Shown piece after piece: positions 45,901-59,183 of a DNA stretch of 64,000 nt (its first letter is position 1; each line of letters opens with the position of its first letter). Under the pieces are notes generated by a model, which searched no databases, was not told the origin of the DNA, and worked only from the letters and a program-made list of their open reading frames with translations. The position numbers and the translations under genes were made by a program. Source of the DNA: Melanocharis versteri. Taxonomy: Eukaryota > Chordata > Aves > Passeriformes > Melanocharitidae. The stretch is from assembly GCA_013397845.1 (NCBI GenBank), contig VZTG01006672.1, positions 1-64,000 on the forward strand, written 5' to 3'.

Positions 45901-48480
45901 TCACAAGTGGTACAGTTGCTAAAATGTCTGCCTTTTGACTCTGTTAATATTCCCACTGAGTCACAGAGATGTGTCCATTCTTCTGTCCCCAAAGAGCAAA
46001 CTAAACAGGCTCTGGCATCACGTCCAAGTGTTTACTCACTCCCTCAGGGAAGGGAGGGAGTCATCCCTCTCCCTCAGGAATGCTTTCATCTGGACACTTC
46101 AGTCAAACACTTGTGTGCTCTCAAAGGGGGACTGGGAAAGTTTTTTTGTCCCTGCAGGAGAGGAAGCTTAGTGCTGGATTACTGTGCTCTCTTGTAAATC
46201 AGGCTTTACAACAGCAGGACTTGATTTTAAATTTCTAATCAAAATAATACCATTTTCTCATCTTGAGGAAAATTTTCAGGTGCCCCTATAGAAATGTATT
46301 TTCAGATGAGAATTTTGTTTAAAGGGAAAAGCAGGACTTGTGAGAGGGCTGCAAACGTATAAAAGTAGTTTGAGTCACAAGGGCAGTTGGACTCTTGCCA
46401 TAAAATGGAGAGACATAGTCCATCTCAGTCTTCAGAGGGAAAATTCTGCATTTCCCAAGTGACCTAACAGTTGGACATAATAAATAAAGACATCTACCTT
46501 GCCTGTGTGATTTAATGTAATTTCTTTAACACATCAGCACTGAAGGTAGCCCTGCCTTTTCACTCAGGTTTAGACTGATGCCTTTCCTGTGCAGATGCGA
46601 ATGGGACTCCTCTCCTTGCAGGGGTGTGATGTCTGCAGTTTAGAAGAGATCAAAGAAGATCTACTGGTTTCAGCAATTAATTTTGGTTTCAAGAGAAAAC
46701 TGAAATCAAAGTGCAGCGTTCATGCCATGTGAATTAAAAATTATGTAATACTCCTAGGGCAACTCTGCACTGGTTGTTCAACTGTTGGTTATACAGAGTG
46801 AAGTCAAAATTTATTTATATAGTTATTTATTTATGTAATCTTGACATGGTTATTTGAGGGAAGTAATTTACAACTTCTAGGATAAGTCTTGAATAAGTGA
46901 AAGAAAAATTCTGCAGCATTAAATGGATCTGTATTGCTGTAAAATGCATTGATTACACTGTAGCATGATTGTGTACTGATTGAGGAGGTTTTCAAGTGGC
47001 TATAAATAAATTCCTCCATGCCCATAGAGGAGCACTCTTTGCATCTGAACAGTATTTCATTAAGAATCCAGTGCCTGTGGGAATTGGAAAAAAGAAAGAC
47101 ATTCAAGACCTTGAAACATGGAGAGAAATACAAAACAGACGTTTTCCAAGCAGTAGCATTTTACTGTTAAATATTTATCCAATTAACAAAGTTTGAACAT
47201 TACATAAGCAAGTAACATGTCTTAACATGTCCAGTGTGTGTATGAGTCACCAAAAGGCAAGCTCTGGGTAGGAAATGCCAAGGGCATCTCTCCTTAAAAT
47301 TAGCATCAGAATTAGAAGATCTGTGTTAGATCCTTAATTTCCTGTATCCAGGGCCTTGACTAATCGGAGAAAATTAAATGGCAAACACTGTCTCTGGGAA
47401 TGCTCTTAGAGGAGCAGCATCCATGCAGGAGCCACTCAATCAGTTCACCTGCTAAATCCCTGCAGTGTCTGTTACTCGTGGCTTCAGGTGGGGGATTGAA
47501 GACACTGGCTCATGAAGAGCTGTGTGCCAGGGTATCTGGGACTCTCATTGATGTTTGATCTGTGTTAGTTACCACGGGCTGGCTAATGACTTTTATTTTA
47601 TTTTTCCTTTCTAGTAAAGATACACCACCAGAAATTTGTTGCTTCCTCTTCTGTTAAGAAAACAAATAAAAGAATTGTATTAGTTAAATCTATATCCAGT
47701 CTCCAAAGTACAGCTCTTCAATACTACAGCTTCTGTTGCTGTGGTGCAATGAGTGATTGAAAGAAAAGAAAAAAAGTCTTATGCCAGTGCAATTCACCCA
47801 GTTTTGAAGCTTCCTGTGAGGTAAATGTGCTTTCACACTGGGGTCTGCTTTTACACTCGTCCTTTGCGAAGGTGGTTGCTTACGCAGCTGGAAGTGGATG
47901 GGCATTGCCAAATAATTTCTGTGACTGCTTGGCAAAACCTCGCTGTGCCTGTGCTCACAAATAGACCAGTGCTAGCAGCAGCATTTTTGGTTGTGAAGTA
48001 CTATTAAAAAGCATGAAGGAAGGCAGGATAAAGCAAAAGTGCCAAGGCTGCAATGTACAGTTAGTGCATAACGTGCATGATTTTTTTTTTTTTGGAAGAG
48101 CTCAAAGTAGAGGCTGAGTTTAAACAGCTGTCTGCTGAGTTATTTGTATGACACACAATCAATAAAACATTATGCTTGAAAATCTCAGGAAGGTCAGTTA
48201 TGCTGGAAATAGAGTGCTAAGGGAAGTGCACAGAAGTTCCTGGGAAACAGGAAGATCTACTCACTCCATTTGTACTGAATGACAGATTGTGTTAGGAACA
48301 GGAGTGAATCTTGCATGGAGGTGGGAAAAGATGGTAACTCTGCGAAGTCCTTGGCACCAGAGACTGGAGCACAGTAGGCAGTGGGGCCCCCAGCCCTACG
48401 AAGCTATAGTTTGCGCTTTCAGTCAGCCTCTCTCTCTCACGCCCCGAGGGCTGCGAGCAGCAGCTCCACTCCACCAGAGC
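42912..48480 (+). other. RNF128 3' UTR and intergenic region to TBC1D8B
   Basis: The first part should be 3' UTR of RNF128. Candidate polyadenylation signals AATAAA are at 44058-44063 and 44172-44177, with further ones near 46480 and 48160, so I cannot fix the end from sequence alone. A TG-rich patch is at 45724-45760. No other gene was recognised. Confidence 0.5.
44058..44177 (+). terminator. RNF128: Candidate RNF128 polyadenylation signals
   Basis: Two AATAAA hexamers, 44058-44063 and 44172-44177, lie 1.1-1.3 kb after the stop codon in a T-rich, UTR-like stretch. They are plausible but unproven. Confidence 0.35.
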
Positions 48481-48900
48481 CGCCACGGGGCCTAGGGCGC
48501 GCAGGGCCCGACGGGAGCTGTAGTCCCGAGGCAGGGGAGCGCACAGCCCGACGGGAGTTGTAGTCCTATTTCACCAGTGCAGCGCGGATTCTTGGCGGTA
48601 AGGACTACAGCTCCCAGCATGCCTTGGGACCGCCCCTTCCCTCCCGCCCTCCCCTGCCTGGCACCGCAGCTGCGAGCGCGGAGCGGGCACGGTGGCGGGA
48701 GTGCTGCGCTGTTACGGGCCGCGCGATGTGGCTGAAGCCCGAGGAGGTGCTGCTGAAAAATGCCCTCAAGCTGTGGGTGCAGGAGCGCTCCAACCAGTAC
48801 TTCGTGCTGCAGAGGCGGCGAGGCTATGGCGAGGAGGGCGGAGGCGGGCTGGCAGGTACTGCCCCCGTGGGGCCGGAGCAATGCTGGAGCGGGAGGACGG
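48480..48900 (+). promoter_or_regulatory. TBC1D8B: TBC1D8B CpG-rich promoter with three ZNF143/THAP11-like motifs
   Basis: A CpG-dense block overlaps exon 1. Three matches to the ACTACA..TCCC core are present: two on the minus strand (complement of 48513-48527 and 48553-48566, inside near-identical 'cccgacgggag' units about 40 bases apart) and one full match on plus at 48603-48623, 'gactacagctcccagcatgc'. That form is the known ZNF143/THAP11 site (ACTACAATTCCCAGCATGC), typically within about 200 bases of a start site. The start codon is 100 bases downstream. Confidence 0.75.
48726..48855 (+). CDS. TBC1D8B: TBC1D8B exon 1
   Basis: Starts MWLKPEEVLLKNALKLWV, identical to the known start of human TBC1D8B, then QRRRGYGEEGGGGLAG. 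The exon ends GCA G|GTACTG in phase 1. The ATG lies in a CpG-rich promoter. TBC1D8B is a GRAM/TBC-domain protein linked to Rab11 and endosomal recycling, and in human to X-linked nephrotic syndrome. Only the N-terminal 345 residues are inside this window; the TBC (Rab-GAP) domain lies beyond the right edge. Confidence 0.97.
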
Positions 48901-51900
48901 GGGTCTGTCGGCCCTGGGAGCCCCGGCCAGAGGGGCAGGAAGGGGACCTGCTCGAGTTCTGGAGCCCCGGACCTCCCTGGGTTTCTCATGGGGCCCTTCT
49001 CTCCTTCCTTTCGCTGCGTAGTGCGGCCCCAGGGGCAGCAGAGTCCTGCGGGGACGGGCACCCGGCAGGGCTGGGGGTGGCTGGTGCCGTGGATCCCCGG
49101 GTCACCGGAGAACTCGGGGCGGCTGGTGCCCTGGATCTCCGGGTCACCGGGGACCTGAGGGCAGCACAGCCCAGCCTCGGCACGGGCTGAACAGCCTCTG
49201 CTCCAGCGGAGTCCGGCACAGCTCCATGGGGAGCTTGGTGGAAGTGGACGCGTCTGAAGAAGGACTGATCTGTCTTGCTTTGGCAAGATGCTCATTTCCA
49301 AATCCTTTTTCTGCGTGCATCTCGGGCTGCTTGAGATGAATTCCTGCTCAGGCATTTCTGATTGCTTATTTTAAAGGGAAGCATATGATTTGATGCAGCT
49401 TGTCAGCAGTGGTGGGTCAGGAAAGTGACAGAGGGGTGGGACAGGAAATCGACCATCATATAATAAACTTTATTTCATGAGAACTTCAAGGTATGGAACT
49501 GAGTTTCTATTTATAATTCTTGTCTGTTTGTGTCATCAGGCACTGCAGGGGCCCCGGCTACTGCTAAGACCTCTGTGATGCTATTCTGACTAGAGCTGAC
49601 TCCTTTATAGGCTGGTGGCGTCTGTCATTGGCCCTGTCTAGGAGAAATGCTACAGGGAATCAGCATAAAGTCATTCCTCAGTGGGATGTGGTTCTCAAGT
49701 GTTTTGCGTCTCTGTAGGTTTTCTAGGCTCTCTCTAATTTGTGTCATCCTAAAACAAGCTATGTTAAACATGAGGTATAATTGTCTTGTGGAAACATTTA
49801 TTAATTTTACTGAACAAAACCACAAGGTTCAAACTTCTGGCTGGTGAATTTCAGATGTAGAAATGGCCCTTGCAGCTGGAGGTGGGGCATTCTTCATTGG
49901 CGTCTGAATGAACTACTGGCAAGGCACTTGAAAAGTATAAAAGAAAGCATCCCAAAATCCCAGGTTACTATGCATATCATAGTATTGTAAGCAGATAGGT
50001 AATGTCAGGCTTTGGCTTAGAACCAAGGGTAATATATTGCAAGCTTGGAAGTCTTGTGGGGATCAGGCTTGATGGCCTAATGTCTGCCTTGATATGTTTG
50101 GAAGCCAAGGAAACCAAGTTGCTATGAAGGTTGACTTTCTGCATGATAAAATTCATTTGAAGACTGTCATTAAAGTGGAACAATGAGAACTGGAATAAGT
50201 TGTTCTTCTGAAAACCTCCTCATAGGCTTACATCTGGGAAGGCAGCTGGGCCCTCCCAGTGCCCTTTGGGTTTTGGTGAAGGTGAGGCTTCTGTCACTGT
50301 TCTCCTGTCCTTGGTGGCTGTTGACAGTGTGGGAAAAACACTTCAATGGGATAGTTGCTGTACTATGCTTTTTTTGATGTGGCGTTGCACATTTTATTTC
50401 TGTAACTTTTCTTATAAAGTCTTACAGATTCTTCTGCGCAAGTTACGTTTTTCACTGGACAGAAACAAAAGGAGATGTTCTTGAATTAAAACTGTGATTA
50501 ACAAGACAGTTGCATAGAAATGCAATTACGTTTGTGTTTGCAGGTTTGGAAATATTCAAACGTCCTAGGTATAAGCCATCATGATTTGCTATGCCTGGGT
50601 TTAATTTGATATTGCTGCATGTCACTTGAGAAAATTAGCACTTCCTTTAGGAAAAATCAAAGCACAGCTGTTGTGTTATGAAATCATCCCAAATGTCCCA
50701 GTACAATCCAGTTCTCCTGAAGAGTGTTTTACAGCTGGTGAGACAAGGCTGGAGGTGACTGACAGCACTGGGGGACTGGGAGTTAGGAGTGAAAGAGAGA
50801 GGCAGCAGTGCAAGAGGGGGACAGTGCCTCGAGACAGAAGTGGAAAGAAAGATAGGCGGTGCTGCAAGGTTTGAATAGCACTAATGAGGATGTGACAAAG
50901 GATTCCTAAAAGTACAGGAGTACACTTGGTAAGACAGGCTTTAAGGAGGGGAGTTTTGAGGAAGCAGCCAGTACCTGGAGAAGGGTACAGACAAAGGAAC
51001 AAAAGATAGATGACAACAGAGGTACTTACCTGAAGGAAGGCTGGGAATTCTGGTGCTGTCCTGGGAATAGAATGAAGTCTGCAGTTGGATTTGTTTGTAT
51101 GACCCCTCTGGACTGACAAGGGCAGGACCAGTTTGTAATCTGTAGATGACACAGGGAGCTGTTATGGCTTGTGTGCACACACCCCACAGTTCTGAGTTTG
51201 CTTCTGTGGATAACTTGTAAACAGGTACAGAAACACCTTGTGCTGGTTGTGCTCAGCCTTGCCTCCCTGCCTGCAGATATGTACCTGCTTAGCTTTACAC
51301 TTAATTCTCTTTGTTTTAGAGCTCCCCTAAGGATACAGATGCTGTAACCTGTTTGAGTGATGCTCCACTGGCTAATTCATCATACAGTGGGCTGTCCCAA
51401 AGTGTGTTGTCTGACAGTGCAACCATGTGACCATGTCCTCTGGTTGTCTGGCTCCTGTAGAGCCACTCTGGGAGAGCTGCTCAGGTTTTCCGGAGTGGAT
51501 TGGTAAGAATATAGTTGTGAATGCCTGTGCTGTAACCAAGGTCTAGTGAGATTAAGCGTGCTGGTTGCAGAGCTCTAGCTTTGGTTCTAGTTTAGGCAGG
51601 ACCTTGATTAGGAGATGGGTATGCAGGGAGTAGTGATGCAAATGAGTGTTTGGTGTCATAAAATTCAAATCTTTCACTGAAATTTGAACAAACCAATTGT
51701 TTATTTTCTGCTTCTACTGTTTCAATTTGCCTCTTTCTGCTTGAGAAATACAAGTAAAATATAACTGTGAGAGGAGAAAAACTTACCAGTGAAATAAATA
51801 TATGGTTGGGACTAGTCTTCCCTGTGCCGTGCTTAGAAAGGTAGGGAAAACCTGTGACTTTCCCAAGTCCTGGATCTCCTGTGGCGATTGTTGCCGTCCC

Positions 51901-54900
51901 GAATCTGTCAAAGGCCCCTGCTGGTATTCCCACTGTTTAAAAGCTGTGGCTTGATGGCTGGGCCATTGCTGGCTGGCTTGCATGCACAGGGAGGAGACAG
52001 AGCTGGGCAGGGATGTGAGCTGTGGGGAAATTTTCCTTCTCTGATATCTGACAGAAGGAACAATGTTCAAGTATTAGTTGTGGATGTCAATGGCAAGAAC
52101 CTTGTCTCTAACAAAGTTTCATGGTGGACCAGTTAAAAAAGTACTTGGTGATCTTTGTACAAACTTAAAGAAATTTTTTCTGGTAGGAACTGCTGACTGA
52201 GAGAGGAACCTTGTGTTCTAGCTTGGCCCAGTCTGCAGCGCAAAGGTGCGTGCTTTTCCAGACTTCCTGGTCTGGGCAGAAATCATCTCTGCTGGTGTTT
52301 TAGCACACAGAGCTTTTGGTGTGGCTTCCTTGCTGTGGGTCAACAATTCCTATCAACCTTGGTAGAAATCAAATGGCAAATTTGCTGGTTAGTTAAGATC
52401 TGAAATTATGTCGGCTACGTATTTTTTTTCAGCAGCTGTAGCAGAGATTATTTTGCAGTGCCTATATTGGTGAGACAAATGACACCCCTCTGTTAAGACA
52501 CTTGTTTACATTTGGGATGACAGGTGGAAAAAATGACCAGAATGTGCTTCCCAGTTCCTGTCAGACAGCTTTTTAGAAACAAAAACAAAGAGGAACTGTG
52601 ATATCTGCAATACTTTTTTTCTGTTCTTACCAAGTAGACCAATACTTGCTTTTTTTCAGAGCTGCATTTGTAATTTTCCCTATTTCTAAGGATGTCTTTC
52701 TTGCTGCATAGAGGCAAGGTTGGACACACACCTTAGTTTAATGAGTTGCTGTTGTCTTACCTGAGTCATAACCACTGACCATAATGCACTTGAATTATTG
52801 TAAATGGAGATGAAATATTTTGGCTCTGAAGGCTTAAACTGATGTGTTTTATGTCTGAATTGTCTTCAAACATTCCCATCTCAGCCCATGCTCAGTATTT
52901 CCTTAAGCTGGAATTTCTTAGTCGTGAAATCAAGTTCACTTACGAAATAAGATTAAGGCAAAAAATAGTTCTGTACTTAATTTGAGGATGTTGGAAAAGG
53001 AGTACTATTCACAAGTTAACATTCTTGTATTTTAAATCAAATACACAGATAAGATGTCTTTTCATCGTTTATATTATTGAAAACTGGGGCTTCAGTCCTT
53101 TAAAAAAAAACAACCAAAAAACCAGAACCAAAATGCTTTATAAAAGTAGTTGCTGTTATAGAAAGAAGCTTTATCCTGTCACTGTAAAGAAATATTTGCT
53201 GTTATGTTTCTCCCCTGATACTGCATCCTGTACCGGAGAAGCCTTAGTGGAAGTTACAGAGCATCTGCTAAGTTAGGCTGGTAGTTTTGGTTCCAATGGA
53301 CCTGCATTTCTGGGCTTTTGATGTATTTTTTTCTCCCTCTGTCCTGCTGGGGAGGGGGATGATAGGGCGTCTTGGTGGGCACGTGACATCCAGCCAGGGC
53401 CAACCCACTACAGCTCTCTGTCACAAACTTAATTGTTTTGCAGTGTTTTTCCCCTTTGGTTCTACTCTGATTAGGCTGTGAATTCTTCACATTGTAGAAG
53501 GAAGCAGTTTTTGCTGAAATGAAACTGGTTGTAGCTGCAGAATATTATTTTCTGTAGTTGTTGCCACTCATGCAGACCTTTAACAGTATTTTCCATTTTT
53601 TTATGATGACGTAAATAAACTAAAAGCGAGAACTCAATTGTAGACCAACATATCTGCTGTTCAAAATCCTTGCTGCGATGGGGCTGCCCAGTGTGGTGCT
53701 AATAGAACATTTCTGTTTGTAAGGAACCCTTACATGCTTAAGTATTTTATGTTCCTTAACACTTTGAATGTAGCAAATCAGGAGGCTGTCTGATCCAGTT
53801 TTAATATAATTAATTATTGACCACAAAGGCACTGTTATGCATTAGAGGAGAGACCAGGCCTGTGCTAACTTTGCTTCAGAAGAATAGTGCTCTTAGACAG
53901 CAGCATGCTTTCTTTCCTTCTGATTCTTCATCAGTGAACGGAAACTGTTTGCATTACGCTAGTCCCACAAAGGATAAGAAGGAGTAAAATTGCTATAAAT
54001 AAAGTAGATCCTTAGAAATTAAAGAGCTGTAACTGATGCTATTCTAGGAGAAGAAAATAAAAATCTTTGAGATTTTGGTTTGAAAAGGACCAAAAAAAGC
54101 ACCAATATTATTATTCTCTTGGTGTACTTGGTGAAATAAATATAGAAGGACAAAATGGTATTGACTCCAAATGGCAAAATGCTGGGCAGTTATTAACATG
54201 TACTGTCAGTTGGTATGTGCCCTAAATTGGTACAACTGGGAGCAAAATTCAGTGCTGATGTTTTGTGGCACGTCTCTGAGCTAATGTTGATATTTTTCTA
54301 ACCAAGTCGTTTAGAGACACCTTGGGAATAACACATCTGTATTTCAAAGCTATTCTGGGTCCTTGCCCTTTATTTTGGTTTCTAGTGTATTTTACCCTAT
54401 TTACTGAAGCATCTAGGGTAATTTTACTCAGGCAACTATGAAACTGAAAATTACCCTGGTAATTTTACTCAGGCAACTATGAAACTGAAAATGTTTTCTA
54501 AAAGCAGAGCCCTTTTTCCATATAAATGTGCATCACTTTCCATAGGTACAGCTGAAGTAATTCCCTGAGCAAAGCAAGAGGATGATTAAGGTGGAATCCC
54601 CAGGAGAAACTCTAGTTTTAAGCAGAGGTGAAAGTAGGGGACCTTCTGTAAGTTGTCCCTTGGTTCCCATTGGGAAATAGCAATCCAAGGGAGTGCTTGG
54701 GGAGAAACACACAAGAACTTGAGGGTATGGCAACCGTGACCAATAACGCGGTATTCCAAACATTGGCAGCTCATGGAGCACTTTCGGGGCTAGAATGGGA
54801 AGATGAGTGAGCTTCTGCCTGTTCCTCACAGTTATGCCAGTGTCCATAGCTATGGAATTAGTTTGTACTGTACTGAGGGGCTATTTATTGCCTTAGGCTC

Positions 54901-56845
54901 AAACCTGTAGTCTAGATCCCATTCATGGCTTGTGGCAATGCTGAGGTGATGGATACTCACCTGGTACGGTTCATTGTGTCTAAAATCTGAAGACCTTCCA
55001 AGGAGACAGGAGCTGTGCTGGCATTTTGAGGGGTGCTGCTTTCTAGTGCACTGTGGTAACCATTGGCTCAAGCTGAGTTGCTTTAGCCTTATACATCGTG
55101 AATAATATCCTTGTACTGTATATTATAACAAAAAATGTTATTAGGAGATTTATAAATTAAATAATGCAATATTTGCTGAAGCAAAGTCGTCTTTGAGATC
55201 AGCTCGCTGTCATGACTCATTCAGTAAGCAAAAGCTGCTTTAATAGGCCTAAATATTGTTACTTATTCAATGTCCGTCTTCAGTCAGGAGCTACAAAATA
55301 ATTCTACTTTCCAACAGCAACTTACAATCTGTTAATTGCAGACAAGACCAGAGATGTAATGTACTGCTCTGTTTTAGTTTTTTTTCCTGTTTTTTNGGTT
55401 TTTCATAATTATTTACTTCCATGTTTTTGAGAAGAAGCAAAAACATTGGAAACTTGAATAGCCACAGTGAGGTAGTCCCACAGGCTCTATGCTGAAAGTG
55501 TATACTCAGGAAAACCATGCTCTGCGGATGAGTATCTAGAATTCTCAATTCTGCCTTATTGTGCTTTCTTGTATTCTTTCACAATTTCTATTTTTCAGAA
55601 TTTGAGAGGGAGTTAATGGAAAGAAAGTGAAACCCGAAGTTCCAAAGCAGCCAACCTAAAAATTCCAAAATAACTTTTGAGGGATGCATTTGAAGTTGTC
55701 TAAATCTAGTGCTTATATAGAATATTAAAAACCAAAATCAAAATATAATTTTCCATTAAACAGGGAAGGGTATTTAAAGATATAAAGGTTCTATAAGGGC
55801 TGTGTTAGTTTTGTATTCCAGCTCTCTACTCTCATAGTGTTTTTTGGGAATGCTTTGCATCTATGATCTCAACAGGTTTGTGGAACAGACTTTACAGCAG
55901 CTCTTTGGGTAGTTGTGTCATGTTTTTTTGGGTAATCTCATCTCTTATTTTGCTGTTCTTCTGTAGGAGAGTAAGATCCCAGTGTGATTGCTTTGGTAAC
56001 TTTGCTTCAATTGAATTTTCCATTTCTGTGGCCATGCTAGAAGGGTGCAAACACAGGAAATACAGGAAAGAAGCATAAAATCCTGTTGATTGTTTTTTGG
56101 TTCTGTTGTAAAAAGAAAAGGTTTTATGGTGCATCAGGAACCAGAAGTTTCTATGTTTCTTCAGTATCGATTTTTCTTCTTTTAGAATTTCCTGATTTTA
56201 GATTTTAAAGGATCAGTTAAGATATCTGGGCTAATATCTTTATTACTGCACAGTGAGAGATAATGATTTTGAGTCATTATAAAATCCATCCTCATTTTTC
56301 CAGGCAATGTTTTTTTCCTGGTTCTGGAGAGATGAAGTTTGGCTCTTTAGTGAAATTAGTATATTTTCATCTGAACTCTGTTTAATGGGAGCAAATTCAA
56401 TACTTAGCGGCAGGGAGGTGACATAGAGCCCTTGAAGACCATAATTGGCTTTTGTGTGCCTGGAAAACAGAACAACAGTAAATGAATAATTAAGAGGTAG
56501 TTCAATTACTGCTTGTGCTCATTGAAGGCTGGGACAGCCTTGTTACATTTCTGGTTGTGCTTTGGTTTCACATACTGCATGGCTGTCACGTCCACAGGGG
56601 TGATCTTAAAAAACTTCTTCACCCTCATTTGTGCCTCATGGCTTTTACTGGACCAAAATATCACCTCCCAGAGACATTCCTCTGGGAATACTTTGTGCTC
56701 TCCTCGATTATGCTTCTTATTTTCTCAGAGTTCATTAGTCCTTACTTGTGCAGCATTCCTGTTCCCCAAGAAACGAATTAGAGGAGAGTGTACATTTCAA
56801 AATTTGAGTTTCACTGTGCTGTGTACATTTTCTTGGACGCAACAG
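48856..56845. other. TBC1D8B: TBC1D8B intron 1
   Basis: An 8-kb intron. The first 350 bases are GC-rich with direct repeats of 'ccgggtcaccggggaac'-like units (near 49096-49155). A 35-base tandem duplication is at 54417-54492, and an ambiguous base at 55396. No convincing exon or large transposable element was recognised. Confidence 0.75.
54417..54492 (+). repeat. 35-bp direct repeat, two copies
   Basis: The same 35 bases, starting 'ggtaattttactcaggcaac', occur at 54417-54451 and 54458-54492 with 6 bases between them. A simple local duplication within the intron. Confidence 0.92.
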
Positions 56846-56956
56846 GTCTCCTTGTGGGAACACTAGATGCAGTGTTGGACTTGACGTCGAAAGTCGCCCC
56901 ATTTCGCATCCTGCATCAGACCCCAGACTCCCAAGTCTACTGGTCCATCGCATGCG
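56846..56956 (+). CDS. TBC1D8B: TBC1D8B exon 2
   Basis: Acceptor GACGCAACAG, donor TGCG|GTACGT, phase 1 to 1. It reads LLVGTLDAVLDLTSKVAPFRIL, then SQVYWSIACG (residues 44-81), matching the known family segment LVGALDAVLDSNARVAPFRILLQ..SQVY..IACG. Confidence 0.96.
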
Positions 56957-59064
56957 GTACGTACTGTGCTCTGGGAGCGAGCTGAGTCTAGAAAGTGGAA
57001 AAGGAGGGTGCAAAGTATGGGATCACTTTTTGGCTTAATCTTCTCACATCATTACTCATTCTTGTGACCTCTAAATGGTTTAAAAACATTTGCTAGCCTG
57101 AACTCGACAGCAGAGTGCGGTTCCAGTTTTTCTGAATAGATCTATGGACTCTTCATATTACACCTTCTGCTTGTCTGCTTTCTGCAGGAGTCTTTCAGGT
57201 ACCAAAGTCTTTGGGCACTGTTACAGTGACAGAGGCACAATCTTTTCTTCTGTGAGGTGCAAGGATAACTTGACACAGTTCAGGATGGACTCCATGGGTC
57301 AGCTTATCCCAAAGTGTGCTGTAGGTGGGCATAACAGTAGATGCTTATCCTAATATTTTTGTTTACTTTGTCTTTGCATGTTAAAACATGCGGGTTTCTA
57401 GTCATAGTCAGAGCTGAATTATTTCTTATGTCTGTTGCTCTTGTAGTATAAGTTCTATCTCTTTCTCATGTTGCATTATTAATCAGTAGGGAATGGAAAA
57501 GTAAATACAGATTTGTTCTTGTAGCTTTAATTTAATGTAATTGTATGTCACTTCAAAAGGGCAGCCTTATAGAATTTGAACAGTTTGTGAATTGACAATA
57601 AATAACATTTCAGGGCTACTTCTGAAGAAGTCAGACCTGGTGACAGGCTATAAAAAACGTACTTTAATATGTATGTTGGAAGTGTACTCTGGGGAATTCT
57701 ACTGCCATCAAGTCAGCCCTTGGGAAAATACAAAGGGTAATCTTCATTTTAGGACTGAATTTGTACAGATTTTGTGCTGCACAGATATGTTTTACAACAG
57801 AAAGCTACATAATATAATTGTCCTAATTGTGTTAGATTGTTTCTTCTGTGGAGAAGTTGAAGGGATGACACTTTGTTCCTGGTATTACATATTAAGGGTC
57901 TGAAACAATGCTCCTAAGCAATTTAAACAATTGCAAAAAAGTTTCATCATTCCTGGGTCACCTCTGTGCCTCTTATTCACGTTGTGACTCAAATAATTGG
58001 TCTACATGTGTAGTCTGAGACGAAGAATTACTTTTGTGTTGTAATTGCTGTGTTAATTACTCTTCATATAATTTGTTAAGTGTTGTTGCAAATTCACCCA
58101 GTGTAATGCAGTCTGACTATTTAACTATATTTAGAGCAATTTCTATTCATTCACAGGGCCACTTTAATTCTGTGAAATGCATTGAAAGTTGGTTAATTAC
58201 CCTTTACAAAGTTACTTTAGAAAAAAGCAATTGTTCAAGATGTGTTCTTGCTTGAGGCTATCAATAGTACGTGATTACACTGCCTGCTTTGATTGGTGAA
58301 CATTCTTGTGGAGGATAAAGCTGCCAGTTAATTTATATTCTAGAATGCCTTTATTCAAACCTGTGTAAGTTCTTTCACTTTCCCTGTCCTCCAAAATCTG
58401 ATGGGGAGTCACCTGTGTTTAAAGCACCGACTCTGTATTGAATTTGCTGAAACCCTGCGGTTTCACTCGTGGCATCTCAATCCTTGCTGCCTCCCTGGTT
58501 ACAATGATGTTTGCTTTACATCCTCACACGTGTCAGGGATTTTGCACAGCAGGCCCTAATCTGGAAGTTCTGCTCTGGAAACTGTAATGGGCCAGTGATC
58601 AAAGCCGAGGATATCAAAGGCACAGATTTAATTTCCTGCTGAGCCTCCTGGGTTTGGTCTCACATTCCCACATTCTGGCCTATTAAACTGGGAGTGTTGC
58701 AGTGGTGCTGTGCTGTCCGTGTTGGGGAGGTGCTGCTGAGAGGAAGGAACTGTCAGTCCAACTCAGGCTTCAGCACTGAGCCATATAATGTTGACAAAGC
58801 TGAGATGCTTTTGGATTTAAAGGCCAGAAATAGAGCTGCATAAAGGACTTGAAAGAAAAAAATACAGCGGTGTGCATTTCATGTACACTGAATACATTTT
58901 CAGTGTTCGCAAGAGGTAACAAGAAATTTAAGACTTGTGATTTTGACTTGTGCATCTAAATTACTTTGCGACTCTTGAATTTGCTAAGTATTCTCTTGAT
59001 TAATAGTTTTGGTGAAATGATTAAAGTCTGTCCTAATTTAAAGTACTACTTTCTTTTTCAATAG
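56957..59064. other. TBC1D8B: TBC1D8B intron 2
   Basis: A 2.1-kb intron. Frames up to 103 codons (57592-57903) lack family signals. Nothing else was recognised. Confidence 0.8.
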
Positions 59065-59183
59065 GATCCAGCAGAGAAGAAATAACAGAACACTGGGAGT
59101 GGTTAGAACACAATGTTATGAAGACTTTATCAGTATTTGATTCAAATGAAGACATTACGAGCTTTGTCCAGGGAAAGATAAGA
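59065..59183 (+). CDS. TBC1D8B: TBC1D8B exon 3
   Basis: Acceptor TTTTTCAATAG, donor AGA|GTAAGT, phase 1 to 0. It encodes SREEITEHWEWLEHNVMKTLSVF, then DITSFVQGKIR (residues 81-120), matching the family pattern EEI..HW.WLE.N....L..FE...DI..FV.GK. A Trp-rich helical linker before the first GRAM domain. Confidence 0.96.

Noticed and set aside
48492..49355. 287-codon minus-strand frame opposite TBC1D8B exon 1
   Set aside because: Composition-driven frame in a CpG island with no domain; TBC1D8B exon 1 on the other strand is certain.
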